The notes under the pieces are model-generated. The model saw nothing but the letters and a program-made list of their open reading frames with translations. It did not search any database and was not told where the DNA came from. Position numbers and translations under genes: made by a program. A DNA stretch of 64,000 nt, taken from the NCBI GenBank assembly GCA_963759175.1, contig CAVWXP010000017.1, positions 193,882 to 257,881 on the forward strand, written 5' to 3'. Source of the stretch: SZUA-442 sp963759175. Its GTDB lineage: Bacteria; Actinomycetota; Acidimicrobiia; Spongiisociales; UBA5794. Position 1 is the first letter of the stretch, and every line of letters starts with the position of its first letter. Below are positions 53,394 to 62,397 of this stretch, one piece after another.

Positions 53394-55484
53394 ATGCCGA
53401 ACCGCCTCACCCACGCCTCATCGCCGTACCTCCGCCAGCACGAGGACAACCCCGTGGATTGGTTCGAGTGGGGCGAGGAGGCGTTCGCCGAGGCGGCGTC
53501 GCGCGACGTGCCGATCATCCTGTCGGTCGGATACGCGACCTGTCACTGGTGCCACGTGATGGCCCACGAGTCGTTCGAGGACACCGAGACGGCTGCGTAC
53601 ATGAACGAGCACTTCGTCAACATCAAGGTCGACCGTGAGGAACGTCCGGACATCGACCGTATCTACATGGACGCGGTGACCGCGATGACGGGCAGGGGCG
53701 GGTGGCCGATGACCGTCTTCCTCACGCCTGACGGCGCACCGATCTTCGCCGGTACGTACTACCCGAAGCGGGCGATGGGCCACCACCCGTCCTTCATGGA
53801 CGTCATGGGCGCCGTCGTGGATGCGTGGACAACCAATAGGGCCGGCGCCCTGGACCAGGCGAACCGGATCGCGCAAGCCATTGCACAGAGCGCCCCACCG
53901 GCAGCGGGCCTGCCGACCATCGACGACCTCGATCGCTCCGTTGCGATGGTCGCCAACACCTTCGATCGGGTGAACGGCGGATTCGGTACGGCTCCCAAGT
54001 TCCCGCAGGCTCCCACACTCGAGCTCCTCATGCGCTCCGCCGTGTTGCGTCCGGACACCGATGCGGGGGCGACGAGTCTCTCGATGCTCACCCAGATGTT
54101 GACCTCGATGGCTTGCGGAGGTATCTACGACCACCTCTTCGGCGGGTTCGCCCGGTACTCGGTGGACGCCCAGTGGCTCATCCCCCACTTCGAGAAGATG
54201 CTCTACGACAACGCGCTCCTCGCCAGGGTGTATCTGCGAACGTGGCAGATCACGGGCGATGCGAGCCTCCTCGAGACGGCGATCGAGGTCCTCGACTACC
54301 TCGACGGTCCCATGGCCGACCCCACGGGCGGGATCCACTCGGCGGAGGACGCCGACTCCGAGGGTGTCGAGGGGAAGTTCGCCGTCTGGACGTGGGACGA
54401 GCTCGGAGCCGTCCTCGGTACCGACAGGGATCTGGCAGCCGCGATCTATGGCGCCACGCCTGAGGGCAACTTCGAGGGGACGAACAACCTTCACCGGTTC
54501 GTGGACCTCGCCGATGTCGCCACCGCCGCGGGCGTGACGGTCGACGAGGTCATCGAGCGCAAGGCCACGATCGACGAGCGCTTGCGTGCCGTTCGCCGGA
54601 TGCGGGTGCCGCCGGCCCGCGACGACAAGCTCGTGGCCGCTTGGAACGGCATGGCCCTTCGTGCGTTCGCCGAGGCAGCGGCGATCCTCGGGAGCGATCG
54701 GTACCTCGCCAGGGCCACGGCCATCGCGGAGTTCGTCGTCTCGACAGGATCACCCGACGGGAACCTGGTCCGCTCGTGGAGGGACACGCCGGGGCATCCT
54801 GCATTCGCCGATGACCATGCAGCCGTCGCCCTGGGCATGTACGCGCTGTATCAGGCGACCGGCGACGAACGATGGTTCACCTCGGCCGAGCGCCAGGTGG
54901 CACACCTTCGCAGCGACTTCACCGCCGAAGGAGGCGGGTTCCACGCCACATCGACAGGTAGCGAGCTGTTCACCCGACCGATCAACACCCAGGACAACCC
55001 GACGCCTTCGGACAACGCCCTCGCACTCGAGGCGCTCCTGACCCACGCGGCGTTCACCGGCGACCTCGCAGCGGTTGCCGAGGCCGAGGACACGATGCGA
55101 CGGATCGCCTCGACCGCCCTCCAGCATCCCGGCTTCGGCGGGTACGCCCTCGCGGTGTGGCTCACCCACCTCTCCGGTGTCAAGGAAGTCGCCCTCGTCG
55201 GTGACGACACGACAGCCATGGCCGCAACCGTGTGGTCCACGTTCCGTCCCGATGTGGTCGTCGCCGTCGGCGACGGTTCCCGGTCCGCAGTCCCCCTCCT
55301 CGCCGACCGACCCGGCGGCACCCCGGCACTGGCGTACGTCTGCGAGAACCTCGTCTGCGCCCTCCCCGTCGACACCCCCACCGCCCTCGAAGCAAGCCTC
55401 GGTCGGTCCCCCTTTCAAGGGGGACGGCCAAGGAGCGCAGCGACGAGGCAGGGGGATCGGCAGACACACGAAGACCCACTCTGA
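53394..55484 (+). CDS. YyaL/SSP411-type protein (DUF255 thioredoxin domain plus six-hairpin domain), C-terminus read through a repeat
   Basis: 696 aa from the ATG at 53394. The thioredoxin-like domain (residues 1-160) has HASSPYLRQHEDNPVDWFEW and a CxxC in ATCHWCHVM (Cys50, Cys53), with KVDREERPDIDRIYM. The C-terminal alpha/alpha six-hairpin domain begins near 210 (GGIYDHLFGGFARYSVD, HSAEDADSEGVEG). The last 24 residues, from RSPFQGGRPRSAATRQGD, are encoded by the composite repeat starting at 55407, which supplies the stop. The native end therefore seems to be replaced. Family function is unresolved. Confidence 0.88.
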   Translation: MPNRLTHASSPYLRQHEDNPVDWFEWGEEAFAEAASRDVPIILSVGYATCHWCHVMAHESFEDTETAAYMNEHFVNIKVDREERPDIDRIYMDAVTAMTGRGGWPMTVFLTPDGAPIFAGTYYPKRAMGHHPSFMDVMGAVVDAWTTNRAGALDQANRIAQAIAQSAPPAAGLPTIDDLDRSVAMVANTFDRVNGGFGTAPKFPQAPTLELLMRSAVLRPDTDAGATSLSMLTQMLTSMACGGIYDHLFGGFARYSVDAQWLIPHFEKMLYDNALLARVYLRTWQITGDASLLETAIEVLDYLDGPMADPTGGIHSAEDADSEGVEGKFAVWTWDELGAVLGTDRDLAAAIYGATPEGNFEGTNNLHRFVDLADVATAAGVTVDEVIERKATIDERLRAVRRMRVPPARDDKLVAAWNGMALRAFAEAAAILGSDRYLARATAIAEFVVSTGSPDGNLVRSWRDTPGHPAFADDHAAVALGMYALYQATGDERWFTSAERQVAHLRSDFTAEGGGFHATSTGSELFTRPINTQDNPTPSDNALALEALLTHAAFTGDLAAVAEAEDTMRRIASTALQHPGFGGYALAVWLTHLSGVKEVALVGDDTTAMAATVWSTFRPDVVVAVGDGSRSAVPLLADRPGGTPALAYVCENLVCALPVDTPTALEASLGRSPFQGGRPRSAATRQGDRQTHEDPL

Positions 55485-56001
55485 TCGCGCCCGACAATCC
55501 CCCTGGCTCGCTCCGCTCGCCCGTCCCCCTTCAAAGGGGGACCGACACAACACCAACGGTCACCGCAACGAGCGACCAAGCCAGATACTCAAGTCCCCCT
55601 TTCAAGGGAGCCACTTCTTCAGTCCCGAGCGGGTTTCTCAAGGGAGAGCAGTTCCCCCTTTCAAGGGGGACGGCCGCGGAGCGAAGCGACGAGGCAGGGG
55701 GATTCCTAACGAGGGACCAGCCCACTGCTTCAGCATCCCCTTGATCCCGGGAGCAAAGCGACGAGGCAGAGGGATTCCTTGCGAGCGACCAGCCCACTGC
55801 TTCAGCACCCCCCCCTTAATCCCGGGAGCGAAGCGACGATGCAGGGGGAGCCAGTTCTTCAGTCCCCCTTTTCAAGGGGGACGGCCAAGGAGCAAAGCGA
55901 CGAGGCAGGGGGATCGACAGACACATCGAAGACCCACGCTGATCACGCCCGACAATCCCCCTGGCTCACTCCGTTCGCCCGTCCCCCTTCAAAGGGGGAC
56001 T
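55407..56001. repeat. Composite GC-rich repeat block 1
   Basis: About 600 bp with no gene between YyaL and the PAC2 gene. The full unit (55407-55542) has a left hairpin TCCCCCTTTCAAGGGGGA, a conserved AGGAGCGCAGCGACGAGG then CAGGGGGAT, a variable spacer, and an imperfect mirror ATCCCCCTGGCTCGCTCCGC ending in the right hairpin GTCCCCCTTCAAAGGGGGAC. Truncated copies follow near 55594, 55652, 55745 and 55815, with a second full unit at about 55862-56001. The first 78 bp double as coding sequence for the end of YyaL. Confidence 0.85.
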
Positions 56002-56075
56002 CGACTCCACGAGCGACATCGCGAAAACCGGAAACGGCAAGGAATGTACGCACGAGGTTGGGTACCCTCGCAAGC

Positions 56076-56981
56076 ATGGACGTGATCAGGCGCCACCATA
56101 TTCCGCACCTGCGGAACCCCATCGGCGTGGTCACGTTCGGGGGTTGGAACGACGCGTGTGATGTTGCGTCGACGGCTGCCGAGTTCATCCTCGATGCCCA
56201 CACCGACACGGACACCTTCGCTGAGCTCGAACCCGACCCGTTCTACGACTTCCAACAGCAACGCCCCACCATCGACGTGCGTGACGGCGTGACCCGCTCC
56301 CTGTCGTGGCCGGGCATCAGCTTCACGGCGATCCACCGTCCGAACGACGAGCGCGATCTCGTCGTCGTCACGGGGCAGGAACCCAACTTCTTGTGGAAGA
56401 CCTTCGCACGCAGCCTCGTCGAAGTCCTGAACGAGGCGGGCGTCGACGAGGTCATCCTCGCCGGGGCGTATGTGGGCGCCGTCGGCCACCGTGACCCGGT
56501 CAACCTGTCTGGCGTTGGCATGGATCTGTTCAGTGTCCTGCGCACCGGACTCGAGACCACCAGCTATCGGGGCCCCACCGGCATCGTCGGTGTGGTGCAG
56601 GGTGCGTGCAAGGAAGCCGGCATGAACTCGATCAGCATGTGGGCTCCGACACCGCCATATCTCGCCGGCAACCCGTATCCACGGGCCGTCCTCGCGATCG
56701 TCGAGAAGATCGCCGACATCACCAACCTGCACATCGATACGTCCGAGCTGATCGCCGTCGACGCCGAGTACACCCAGAAGGTCGACGAGGCCGTCGAGAA
56801 CTCCGGAGCCGAGCTCGAGGAGTACCTCGATGAGATCGAGTCGTACGACGAACCGTTGCTCGGGCCGATCCTCTTCCGCCGCGACAATGGCGACGAAGCA
56901 CCCGCACACGCCTTGGACCCGGAACGCACCGACGCCCTCGTGGACGAGATCGTGAGGTTCCTCGAGGGCGACAGCCAGTAG
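56076..56981 (+). CDS. PAC2 family protein (proteasome assembly chaperone-like)
   Basis: 301 aa. LRNPIGVVTFGGWNDACDVA opens, then ELEPDPFYDFQQQRPTI, VVVTGQEPNFLWKTFARSLV and PTGIVGVVQGACKEAGMNSI with MWAPTPPYLAGNPYPRA are the PAC2/DUF75 signatures. In actinobacteria PAC2-type proteins are tied to the proteasome by homology only. It is followed by a GTG start overlapping its TAG by one base. Confidence 0.9.
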   Translation: MDVIRRHHIPHLRNPIGVVTFGGWNDACDVASTAAEFILDAHTDTDTFAELEPDPFYDFQQQRPTIDVRDGVTRSLSWPGISFTAIHRPNDERDLVVVTGQEPNFLWKTFARSLVEVLNEAGVDEVILAGAYVGAVGHRDPVNLSGVGMDLFSVLRTGLETTSYRGPTGIVGVVQGACKEAGMNSISMWAPTPPYLAGNPYPRAVLAIVEKIADITNLHIDTSELIAVDAEYTQKVDEAVENSGAELEEYLDEIESYDEPLLGPILFRRDNGDEAPAHALDPERTDALVDEIVRFLEGDSQ

Positions 56982-57370
56982 TGACGACATACGAGCTCGT
57001 CAAGTGGGTACACCTGCTCGCTGCAGCCGTATGGACCGGTGGACTGATCGTCTTGGCGTTCCTCGTCGGTGCCATCCGCAAGCAGACCGATGACATCGAG
57101 GTGCTCCGCGCAGCGGCCAGGCGTTTCGGCGTCGTGTCCTGGACGGCCATGGCGGTCGCCGTCACTGCAGGCGTCTGGATGTACACGGAACTCGGCCTGC
57201 CATGGAGCCGATTCGACGTCAAGGGCGGCCTGATCGTCCTCGCCGTCGTCCTCTCAGCCGTCCACCAGTTCACGGCGAAACGGACATCTCCTGCGGTCCG
57301 GGGCATCATCCAGCTGGCGATCCTCATCGTGAGCGTCGGCATCTTCGGCGCCGCGGTGGCCCTCATCTAG
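56981..57370 (+). CDS. CopD-like four-helix membrane protein
   Basis: 129 aa with four membrane helices. YELVKWVHLLAAAVWTGGLI has the conserved HLLAAAVWTGG of CopD/DUF2269 domains, followed by VSWTAMAVAVTAGVWMYTEL and LIVLAVVLSAVHQFTAKR. The His residues could bind heme or copper. It is coupled to the PAC2 gene and ends at a terminator. Confidence 0.8.
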   Translation: MTTYELVKWVHLLAAAVWTGGLIVLAFLVGAIRKQTDDIEVLRAAARRFGVVSWTAMAVAVTAGVWMYTELGLPWSRFDVKGGLIVLAVVLSAVHQFTAKRTSPAVRGIIQLAILIVSVGIFGAAVALI

Positions 57371-57386
57371 CCACCTCGGACGCGCT

Positions 57387-57410
57387 GATGCCTCCCCGGA
57401 GGGAGGCATC
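57387..57410. terminator. Bidirectional hairpin terminator
   Basis: A perfect 10-bp stem GATGCCTCCC / GGGAGGCATC with a CGGA tetraloop between convergent genes (stops at 57370 and 57425). Confidence 0.85.
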
Positions 57411-57424
57411 AGACTTCGGACCTG

Positions 57425-57517
57425 CTACTTCTTGCGCTTGTGCCTATTGGCCTTGAGCCGCTTGCGGTACTTGTGCTTGCTCATCTTCTTGCGACGCTTC
57501 TTGATCAGCGAACCCAT
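57425..57517 (-). CDS. Small ribosomal protein bS22-type (AURKAIP1/COX24 domain), 30 aa
   Basis: 30 residues beginning MGSLIKKRRKKMSKHKYRKR, followed by LKANRHKRKK. This is the actinobacterial bS22 protein found in the mycobacterial 30S subunit (MGSVIKKRRKRMSKKKHRK in that group). Over half the residues are basic, as needed to fill a pocket in 16S rRNA. The ATG at 57517 is chosen by homology; GAGG lies 10 nt upstream. Confidence 0.9.
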   Translation of the reverse strand: MGSLIKKRRKKMSKHKYRKRLKANRHKRKK

Positions 57518-57653
57518 GTATGGAAAACCTCGTGATTGATGCTCGAATGGGTGGTACGTCCACATATCGGACGCCACCGACCGACAGAGGATAGGCGAAT
57601 CGCGTCGTTGACGTTCGTGGACGTGCAACCGCTCGGGTTCCTAGACTTGCTCC

Positions 57654-58394
57654 ATGCGCCCGATCATTGGCATTGCCGCTCGTCCGAACTCTGCGCCCGC
57701 GGCAGGTAATCCGACCCGGACGTACATCACCCATCACACGTACACCGATTCGTTGAAGCTCGCCGGCGGCATCCCCATCATCCTGGTCCCCGTCGACGCC
57801 GACCAGATCGATCACGTGCTCGACCACATCGATGGCCTGCTCCTGACCGGTGGTGGGGACATCAATCCCGAGCGGTACGGTGCGGTTGCCGATGAGACCG
57901 TGGACGGTGTCGACGATGAGCGCGACCGGTTCGAGCTCGACCTCGTCGCCGGTGCCCACGCCCGCAAGCTGCCGACCATGGCGATCTGTCGTGGGCTCCA
58001 GCTGGTGAACGTGGCGTTCGGGGGCACACTCGTCCAGGACCTTCCCTCCCACGAGGGTGCCCATGGCCACGACATCACCGGCGAGGGCGCCTACGAACCC
58101 CACTCCGAGGCGCTCATCGAGGACGGGTCGCGGATCGCATCGATCATCGGACCGGGGTTGCACAAGATCAACTCCATCCACCACCAGGCGGTGGAGGTGG
58201 TCGGTTCCGGTCTGCGCGTCGTCGGAGCTGCTCCCGATGGCATCGTCGAGGCGATCGAGTACGAGGATCCGTCGTGGCCCCTCATTGCCGTCCAGTGGCA
58301 TCCCGAGTTCCTCGGCATCCGCAATCACGGCGAGTCCCACGACCTGTTCCAGGCGTTCGTCGAGATCGCGGCCAAGTACCGAGCCGATTCGTGA
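57654..58394 (+). CDS. Gamma-glutamyl-gamma-aminobutyrate hydrolase family (peptidase C26)
   Basis: 246 aa class I glutamine-amidotransferase fold. IIGIAARPNSAPAAGN, LLLTGGGDINPERYG, the nucleophile elbow AICRGLQLVNVAFGG (Cys), INSIHHQAVEVVG and the His-Glu pair in AVQWHPEF are intact. The likely substrate is gamma-glutamyl-GABA (putrescine breakdown) or a gamma-glutamyl peptide. The ATG is 6 nt behind TAGACT (57642-57647). GTGA overlaps the phosphatase gene. Confidence 0.9.
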   Translation: MRPIIGIAARPNSAPAAGNPTRTYITHHTYTDSLKLAGGIPIILVPVDADQIDHVLDHIDGLLLTGGGDINPERYGAVADETVDGVDDERDRFELDLVAGAHARKLPTMAICRGLQLVNVAFGGTLVQDLPSHEGAHGHDITGEGAYEPHSEALIEDGSRIASIIGPGLHKINSIHHQAVEVVGSGLRVVGAAPDGIVEAIEYEDPSWPLIAVQWHPEFLGIRNHGESHDLFQAFVEIAAKYRADS

Positions 58395-58810
58395 GTGGCG
58401 ATCATCCGTCGGTGCTCTTCGTGTGCACCGGCAACATCTGTCGATCGCCGTTCGCCGAGGCCGCGGCTCGCCACGCCTACCCACACATCATCGCCTCGAG
58501 TGCTGGCACCTACGCCGTCGTCGACAGCCGAGCGACCCACCACATGCAACAGGTCGCCAGCGATCACGGACTCGACCTGAGTGGCCATCGTGCACGCCAG
58601 ATCGACTCCGTGCCCCAGCCCGATCTCGTCTTCGGGATGGAACAGCAGCATCTCATCGAGGCGCGCAAGGCGTTCCCGAACCTCGCACCGGGCCGGATCC
58701 GACTCCTGGCACATCCCCTTGCGGTTCCCGATCCATACGGGCGTGGTATCGACGTCTATCGGTCCACGGCGAGCCAGGTCGTCGACGCCGTCGCTGCGCT
58801 GGACCTGTAG
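58391..58810 (+). CDS. Low-molecular-weight protein-tyrosine phosphatase family
   Basis: 139 aa from GTG 58391. The P-loop is LFVCTGNICRSPFAEA (CX5R), with the acid loop at VPDPYGRG (Asp-Pro). SAGTYAVV and LSGHRARQID are family motifs. It dephosphorylates tyrosine or acts on small phosphates; in gram-positives it often regulates polysaccharide export. Coupled to the C26 gene; 7 bp gap to the convergent thrB. Confidence 0.88.
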   Translation: MSGDHPSVLFVCTGNICRSPFAEAAARHAYPHIIASSAGTYAVVDSRATHHMQQVASDHGLDLSGHRARQIDSVPQPDLVFGMEQQHLIEARKAFPNLAPGRIRLLAHPLAVPDPYGRGIDVYRSTASQVVDAVAALDL

Positions 58811-58817
58811 CCGCTCG

Positions 58818-59660
58818 TCAGGTCAGGCCAACGTCGTCGACTTCGAGCGCGAGCACCTCGCCGCCATTGCCGAGTACGCCGGCCATCGCCCCGATCACCC
58901 GACCGCGGTTCTGTGGCGTGGCGAAGGCGAGCGCTGTGGGGCCAGCCCCGGACCAACAGACATGGACGGCTCCGGCATGGTGGGCGGCAACCATCATCTC
59001 CTGCGTCACCGGGGACAGCGCGGCGCGGGGGATCTCGTGGAGTTCGTCACCGATGGCATGGGCGAGGACGTCGGGGTTTCCGTCCTGGAGGCCCTGGAGC
59101 AGGAACGCCAGGCGAGCGAGGGACCGCACCACGACTGGCCGATCGATCGCGGGAGGGAGTGCGGCTCGGGCCTCGGCCGTCGACAACTTGGTCGACGGTA
59201 TGCCGACGACGGGTTGGAGGGACTCGTGGAGGGCGAGCTTCTGGATGCCGTCGGGTGTGGCGACCACGAGGCCGCCGAACACGGCAGCAGCGGCGTTGTC
59301 GGCGTGGCCCTCGAGTTCGGTGACGATGCTGAACACCTTCGCCGGCCCTGACATGTCGCCCATCGATTTCATCGCGGCTCCTGCGGCGGCTGCGGTGACG
59401 GCCGAGGACGAACCGAGTCCCCGCGCACGGGGGATCTGGTTGTCGACGGTGACGTGCATGGGCCGGTCGACCGCCATCGTGACCGCCCTTGCGATCATGT
59501 CGTCATCGGCGAGACGCTTCGTCGATCCGTTCTCGGTGATCGTCATCGTGTCTGCCGGTTCGGCTGTCACGTGGCACCTGAGGGTGAGGGCCAGGGCGAG
59601 GATGTCGAAGCCGGGGCCGAGGTTGCCAGACGACGCTGGAGCCGACGCCGCGCCGATCAT
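58818..59660 (-). CDS. thrB: Homoserine kinase (GHMP family)
   Basis: 280 aa from the ATG at 59660. GHMP motifs: SAPASSGNLGPGFDILALAL (motif 1), IPRARGLGSSSAVTAAAA (ATP loop), and a C-terminal VCWSGAGPTALAF (motif 3). This would phosphorylate homoserine in threonine synthesis; no other thr gene is near, so a different GHMP substrate is possible. It overlaps the CDF gene by ATGA. Confidence 0.83.
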   Translation of the reverse strand: MIGAASAPASSGNLGPGFDILALALTLRCHVTAEPADTMTITENGSTKRLADDDMIARAVTMAVDRPMHVTVDNQIPRARGLGSSSAVTAAAAGAAMKSMGDMSGPAKVFSIVTELEGHADNAAAAVFGGLVVATPDGIQKLALHESLQPVVGIPSTKLSTAEARAALPPAIDRPVVVRSLARLAFLLQGLQDGNPDVLAHAIGDELHEIPRAALSPVTQEMMVAAHHAGAVHVCWSGAGPTALAFATPQNRGRVIGAMAGVLGNGGEVLALEVDDVGLT

Positions 59661-60604
59661 CGTCGCACCGGCTCTATGAAGACCTGGGTCGCATCGGGGC
59701 ACGCCGATCGGATCGATCGCTCCACATGTTCGATGGCGATGACCTCGTCGACGCCTTCGTCGAACGCAACGTCAGCGGTGACGAGGATCTCGTGGGATGC
59801 GAGCTGCATCGTGAGCAGGCGCTCGACATGGTGGACCTCGTCGACGGAGAGCATGGCGACACGGATCGAGGTGCGATCCCTCCGACTGGCCGATTCACCG
59901 ACCAGGAGCGACTGCATCTCGATGGCGATGACGAGAGCGACGATGGCGAGCAGGACGCCGATGAGGATCGACGCCACGCCGTCCCACAGGACGTTCTCCG
60001 TGAAGTACGACAAGAGGAGTCCGGCGGCGGCGATCGCAAGGCCGATGGCGGCGGCCGTGTCCTCGAAGATGACGATGATGAGCGCCGAGTCCTTGCTCTC
60101 TCGGATCGTGCGCCATGCCCCCTTCGTGCCTCGGATGCGGTTGAACTGCCGGATGGCGGGGACGAGCGCGATCCCGATCTCGAACGCCGCCGAGAGGGCG
60201 AGGACCACGAGGGAGAAGATCAGCCCTTCGCTGTGCCCTCCGTCGGAGTGGAAGATGCGCTGCCATCCGTTGTAGATCGATAGCACGGCGCCGCCGACGA
60301 AGAGGACGACGGCGACCATGAACGACCAGAAGTACATCGACTTGCCGCGCCCGAACGGGTGCGTGACGTTCGCGGCGTACCTCGACACGGCGTCGCCGCG
60401 CAGCAGGAACAGCTGGTTCCCGGTGTCGGCAACGGAGTGGAACGCCTCGGCGAGCATCGCTGCGCTCCCCGAGATCCCCGCAGCGATGAACTTCGTGACG
60501 GCGATGCACGCGTTCGCCGTGAGGGCGAGGATGATCAGACGTTTCGATTCGGTGGCCACGTCGGCGATTGTATGCACACCCACGCCGGTGCCCTCGTCCC
60601 CCAT
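59657..60604 (-). CDS. Cation diffusion facilitator (CDF) metal exporter
   Basis: 315 aa with six membrane helices and a cytoplasmic C-terminal domain. The second-helix metal motif is AEAFHSVADTGNQ (HxxxD). The fifth-helix site reads IFEDTAAAIG, with Glu-Asp in place of the usual HxxxD or DxxxD, so selectivity is uncertain (Zn, Fe, Mn or Co). The gap upstream holds repeat block 2. It may start at the GTG 9 codons in (60577). Confidence 0.85.
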   Translation of the reverse strand: MGDEGTGVGVHTIADVATESKRLIILALTANACIAVTKFIAAGISGSAAMLAEAFHSVADTGNQLFLLRGDAVSRYAANVTHPFGRGKSMYFWSFMVAVVLFVGGAVLSIYNGWQRIFHSDGGHSEGLIFSLVVLALSAAFEIGIALVPAIRQFNRIRGTKGAWRTIRESKDSALIIVIFEDTAAAIGLAIAAAGLLLSYFTENVLWDGVASILIGVLLAIVALVIAIEMQSLLVGESASRRDRTSIRVAMLSVDEVHHVERLLTMQLASHEILVTADVAFDEGVDEVIAIEHVERSIRSACPDATQVFIEPVRR

Positions 60605-60631
60605 TCCCGTCCAAGAGAACCCGGTCCTTCG

Positions 60632-61378
60632 GTCCCCCTTTCAAGGGGAGCCAATTCTTCAGTCCCCCTTTCAAGGGGAGCCGATTCTTCAGTCCCCCTT
60701 TCGAGGGGAGCCGATTCTTCAGTCCCCCTTTCAAGGGGGACGGCCAAGGAGCGCAGCGACGAGGCAGGGGGATTCCTTGCCGCAACGACGCCTCGGGAAT
60801 ACCCACACCTCCACCGATCCCGGGAGCGCAGCGACGAGGCAGGGGGATCAAGACATCTTCAGTCCCCCTTTCAAGGGGGACGGCCAAGGAGCGCAGCGAC
60901 GAGGCAGGGGGATCAAGACATCTTCAGTCCCCCTTTCAAGGGGGACGGCCAAGGAGCGCAGCGACGAGGCAGGGGGATCGACAGACCACCGAAGACCCAC
61001 GCCTCGAACCCGCCCGACAATCCCCCTGGCTCACTCCGCTCGCCCGTCCCCCTTCAAAGGGGGACCAAACCGCACGCCAGACACACGAAGACCAAGAGCC
61101 GCCACTTCCTCCGCCCCTTTCAAGCAGAGAGCCGGTTCTTCGGTCCCCCTTTCAAGGGGGACGGCCAAGGAGCAAAGCGACGAGGCAGGGGGATCGACAG
61201 ACACACCGAAGACCCACGCTGATCACGAACGACAATCCCCCTGGCTCACTCCGCTCGCCCGTCCCCCTTCAAAGGGGGACCGACCCCACGCCAGACCACC
61301 GAACACCCGGGCCTCGACACGCCCGACAATCCCCCTGGCTCACTCCGCTCGCCCGTCCCCCTTCAAAGGGGGACCAGA
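60632..61378. repeat. Composite GC-rich repeat block 2
   Basis: About 750 bp with no gene between the CDF transporter and the ABC ATPase. It opens with three 30-bp tandem copies of the left hairpin joined to GAGCCGATTCTTCAG (60632-60720). Then follow left-half units near 60723, 60820, 60863, 60928 and 61143 and right-half units near 61020, 61236 and 61329 ending in the CTTCAAAGGGGGAC hairpin. Sequence between the halves is unique. Block 1 and the solo hairpin at 22709 are the same family. Confidence 0.85.
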
Positions 61379-61491
61379 CTCGCACGCCGGACACACGAAG
61401 ACCCGAACCCGATCACGCATGCAATCCCGCTGTCGACTCCGGCCCGCCCGAAGTCACCGGGCATAGACTGATTCGTAGCGGGAGGAGCGCG

Positions 61492-62397
61492 ATGGTTGCG
61501 GTGATCGAGACGACCGGGTTGACCAAGTACTACGGGCCGGCACCCGGGATCATCGACCTCGATCTCGAGGTGCGCCAGGGCGAGGTGTTCGGGTTCCTCG
61601 GGCCGAACGGAGCGGGCAAGTCGACCACCATCCGCACCCTGTTGAACTTCCTGTTCGCCACCTCCGGCAGCGCAACCGTCCTCGGACGCGACATCGTGAA
61701 GGACACGGTGGAGATCAGGCGCAGGACCGGGTACCTACCTGGCGACCTCGCCATGTACGACACCATGACCGCCCGCGAGTTCCTCATGTACTTCGCCAAC
61801 CTGCGCAAGGTGAACGCAAGCGCCCGCATGGCCGAGCTCGCCGATCGCTTCGACCTCGACCTCGACCGCAAGATCAAGGACTATTCGACGGGCAACCGCC
61901 AGAAAGTCGGCGTCATCAACGCCTTCATGCACGATCCCGAGCTGTACATCCTCGACGAGCCGACCTCCGGCCTCGATCCCTTGTTGCAACAGGAGTTCCA
62001 GGAGCTGGTGGTCGAGGTCCAGGCCGCAGGCGCCACGATGTTCTTGTCGTCACACATCCTCCCGGAGGTCGAGCGGGTTGCCGACCGTGTCGGCATCGTG
62101 CGCAAGGGCAGGCTCATCGCAGTCGACACGGTGGAGGCGTTCAAGGCCCAGGCCCATCGGTCCGTCGTCCTCCAGTTCAACGCCCCTGTGGATCCCCACG
62201 TGTTCTCGTCGATCGACAACGTCACCGATGTGGATGTGCGCAACGACGGCACGGTGCTCGCGCTGGCCGTTAAGGGTGACATGGACGCGGTCATCAAGGC
62301 AGCGGGTAGCCATGACGCCGTGTCGGTCTCAACTCGTTCGGGGGAGCTCGAGGAGGTGTTCTTGAGCTACTACGCAGGCACCGAAGATGCTTCGTAG
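61492..62397 (+). CDS. ABC-2 type exporter ATPase
   Basis: 301 aa. Walker A FLGPNGAGKSTTIRTLLNF, Q-loop GYLPGDLAMYDTMTAREF, signature YSTGNRQKVGVINAF (an STGNRQ variant usual in this clade) and Walker B LYILDEPTSGLDP. GGAGGA lies 5 nt before the ATG, which separates the gene from an open frame running in from the repeat block. Its end overlaps the permease start by 11 bp. Confidence 0.93.
   Translation: MVAVIETTGLTKYYGPAPGIIDLDLEVRQGEVFGFLGPNGAGKSTTIRTLLNFLFATSGSATVLGRDIVKDTVEIRRRTGYLPGDLAMYDTMTAREFLMYFANLRKVNASARMAELADRFDLDLDRKIKDYSTGNRQKVGVINAFMHDPELYILDEPTSGLDPLLQQEFQELVVEVQAAGATMFLSSHILPEVERVADRVGIVRKGRLIAVDTVEAFKAQAHRSVVLQFNAPVDPHVFSSIDNVTDVDVRNDGTVLALAVKGDMDAVIKAAGSHDAVSVSTRSGELEEVFLSYYAGTEDAS

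Noticed and set aside
60632..60720. Three 30-bp periodic repeats that look like a small CRISPR array
   Set aside because: The whole 30-bp unit repeats, so there are no unique spacers; the units belong to the composite repeat family and no cas gene is near.
60568..61491. Upstream extension of the ABC ATPase through repeat block 2
   Set aside because: The extension is only repeat translation; GGAGGA 5 nt before 61492 fixes the start.
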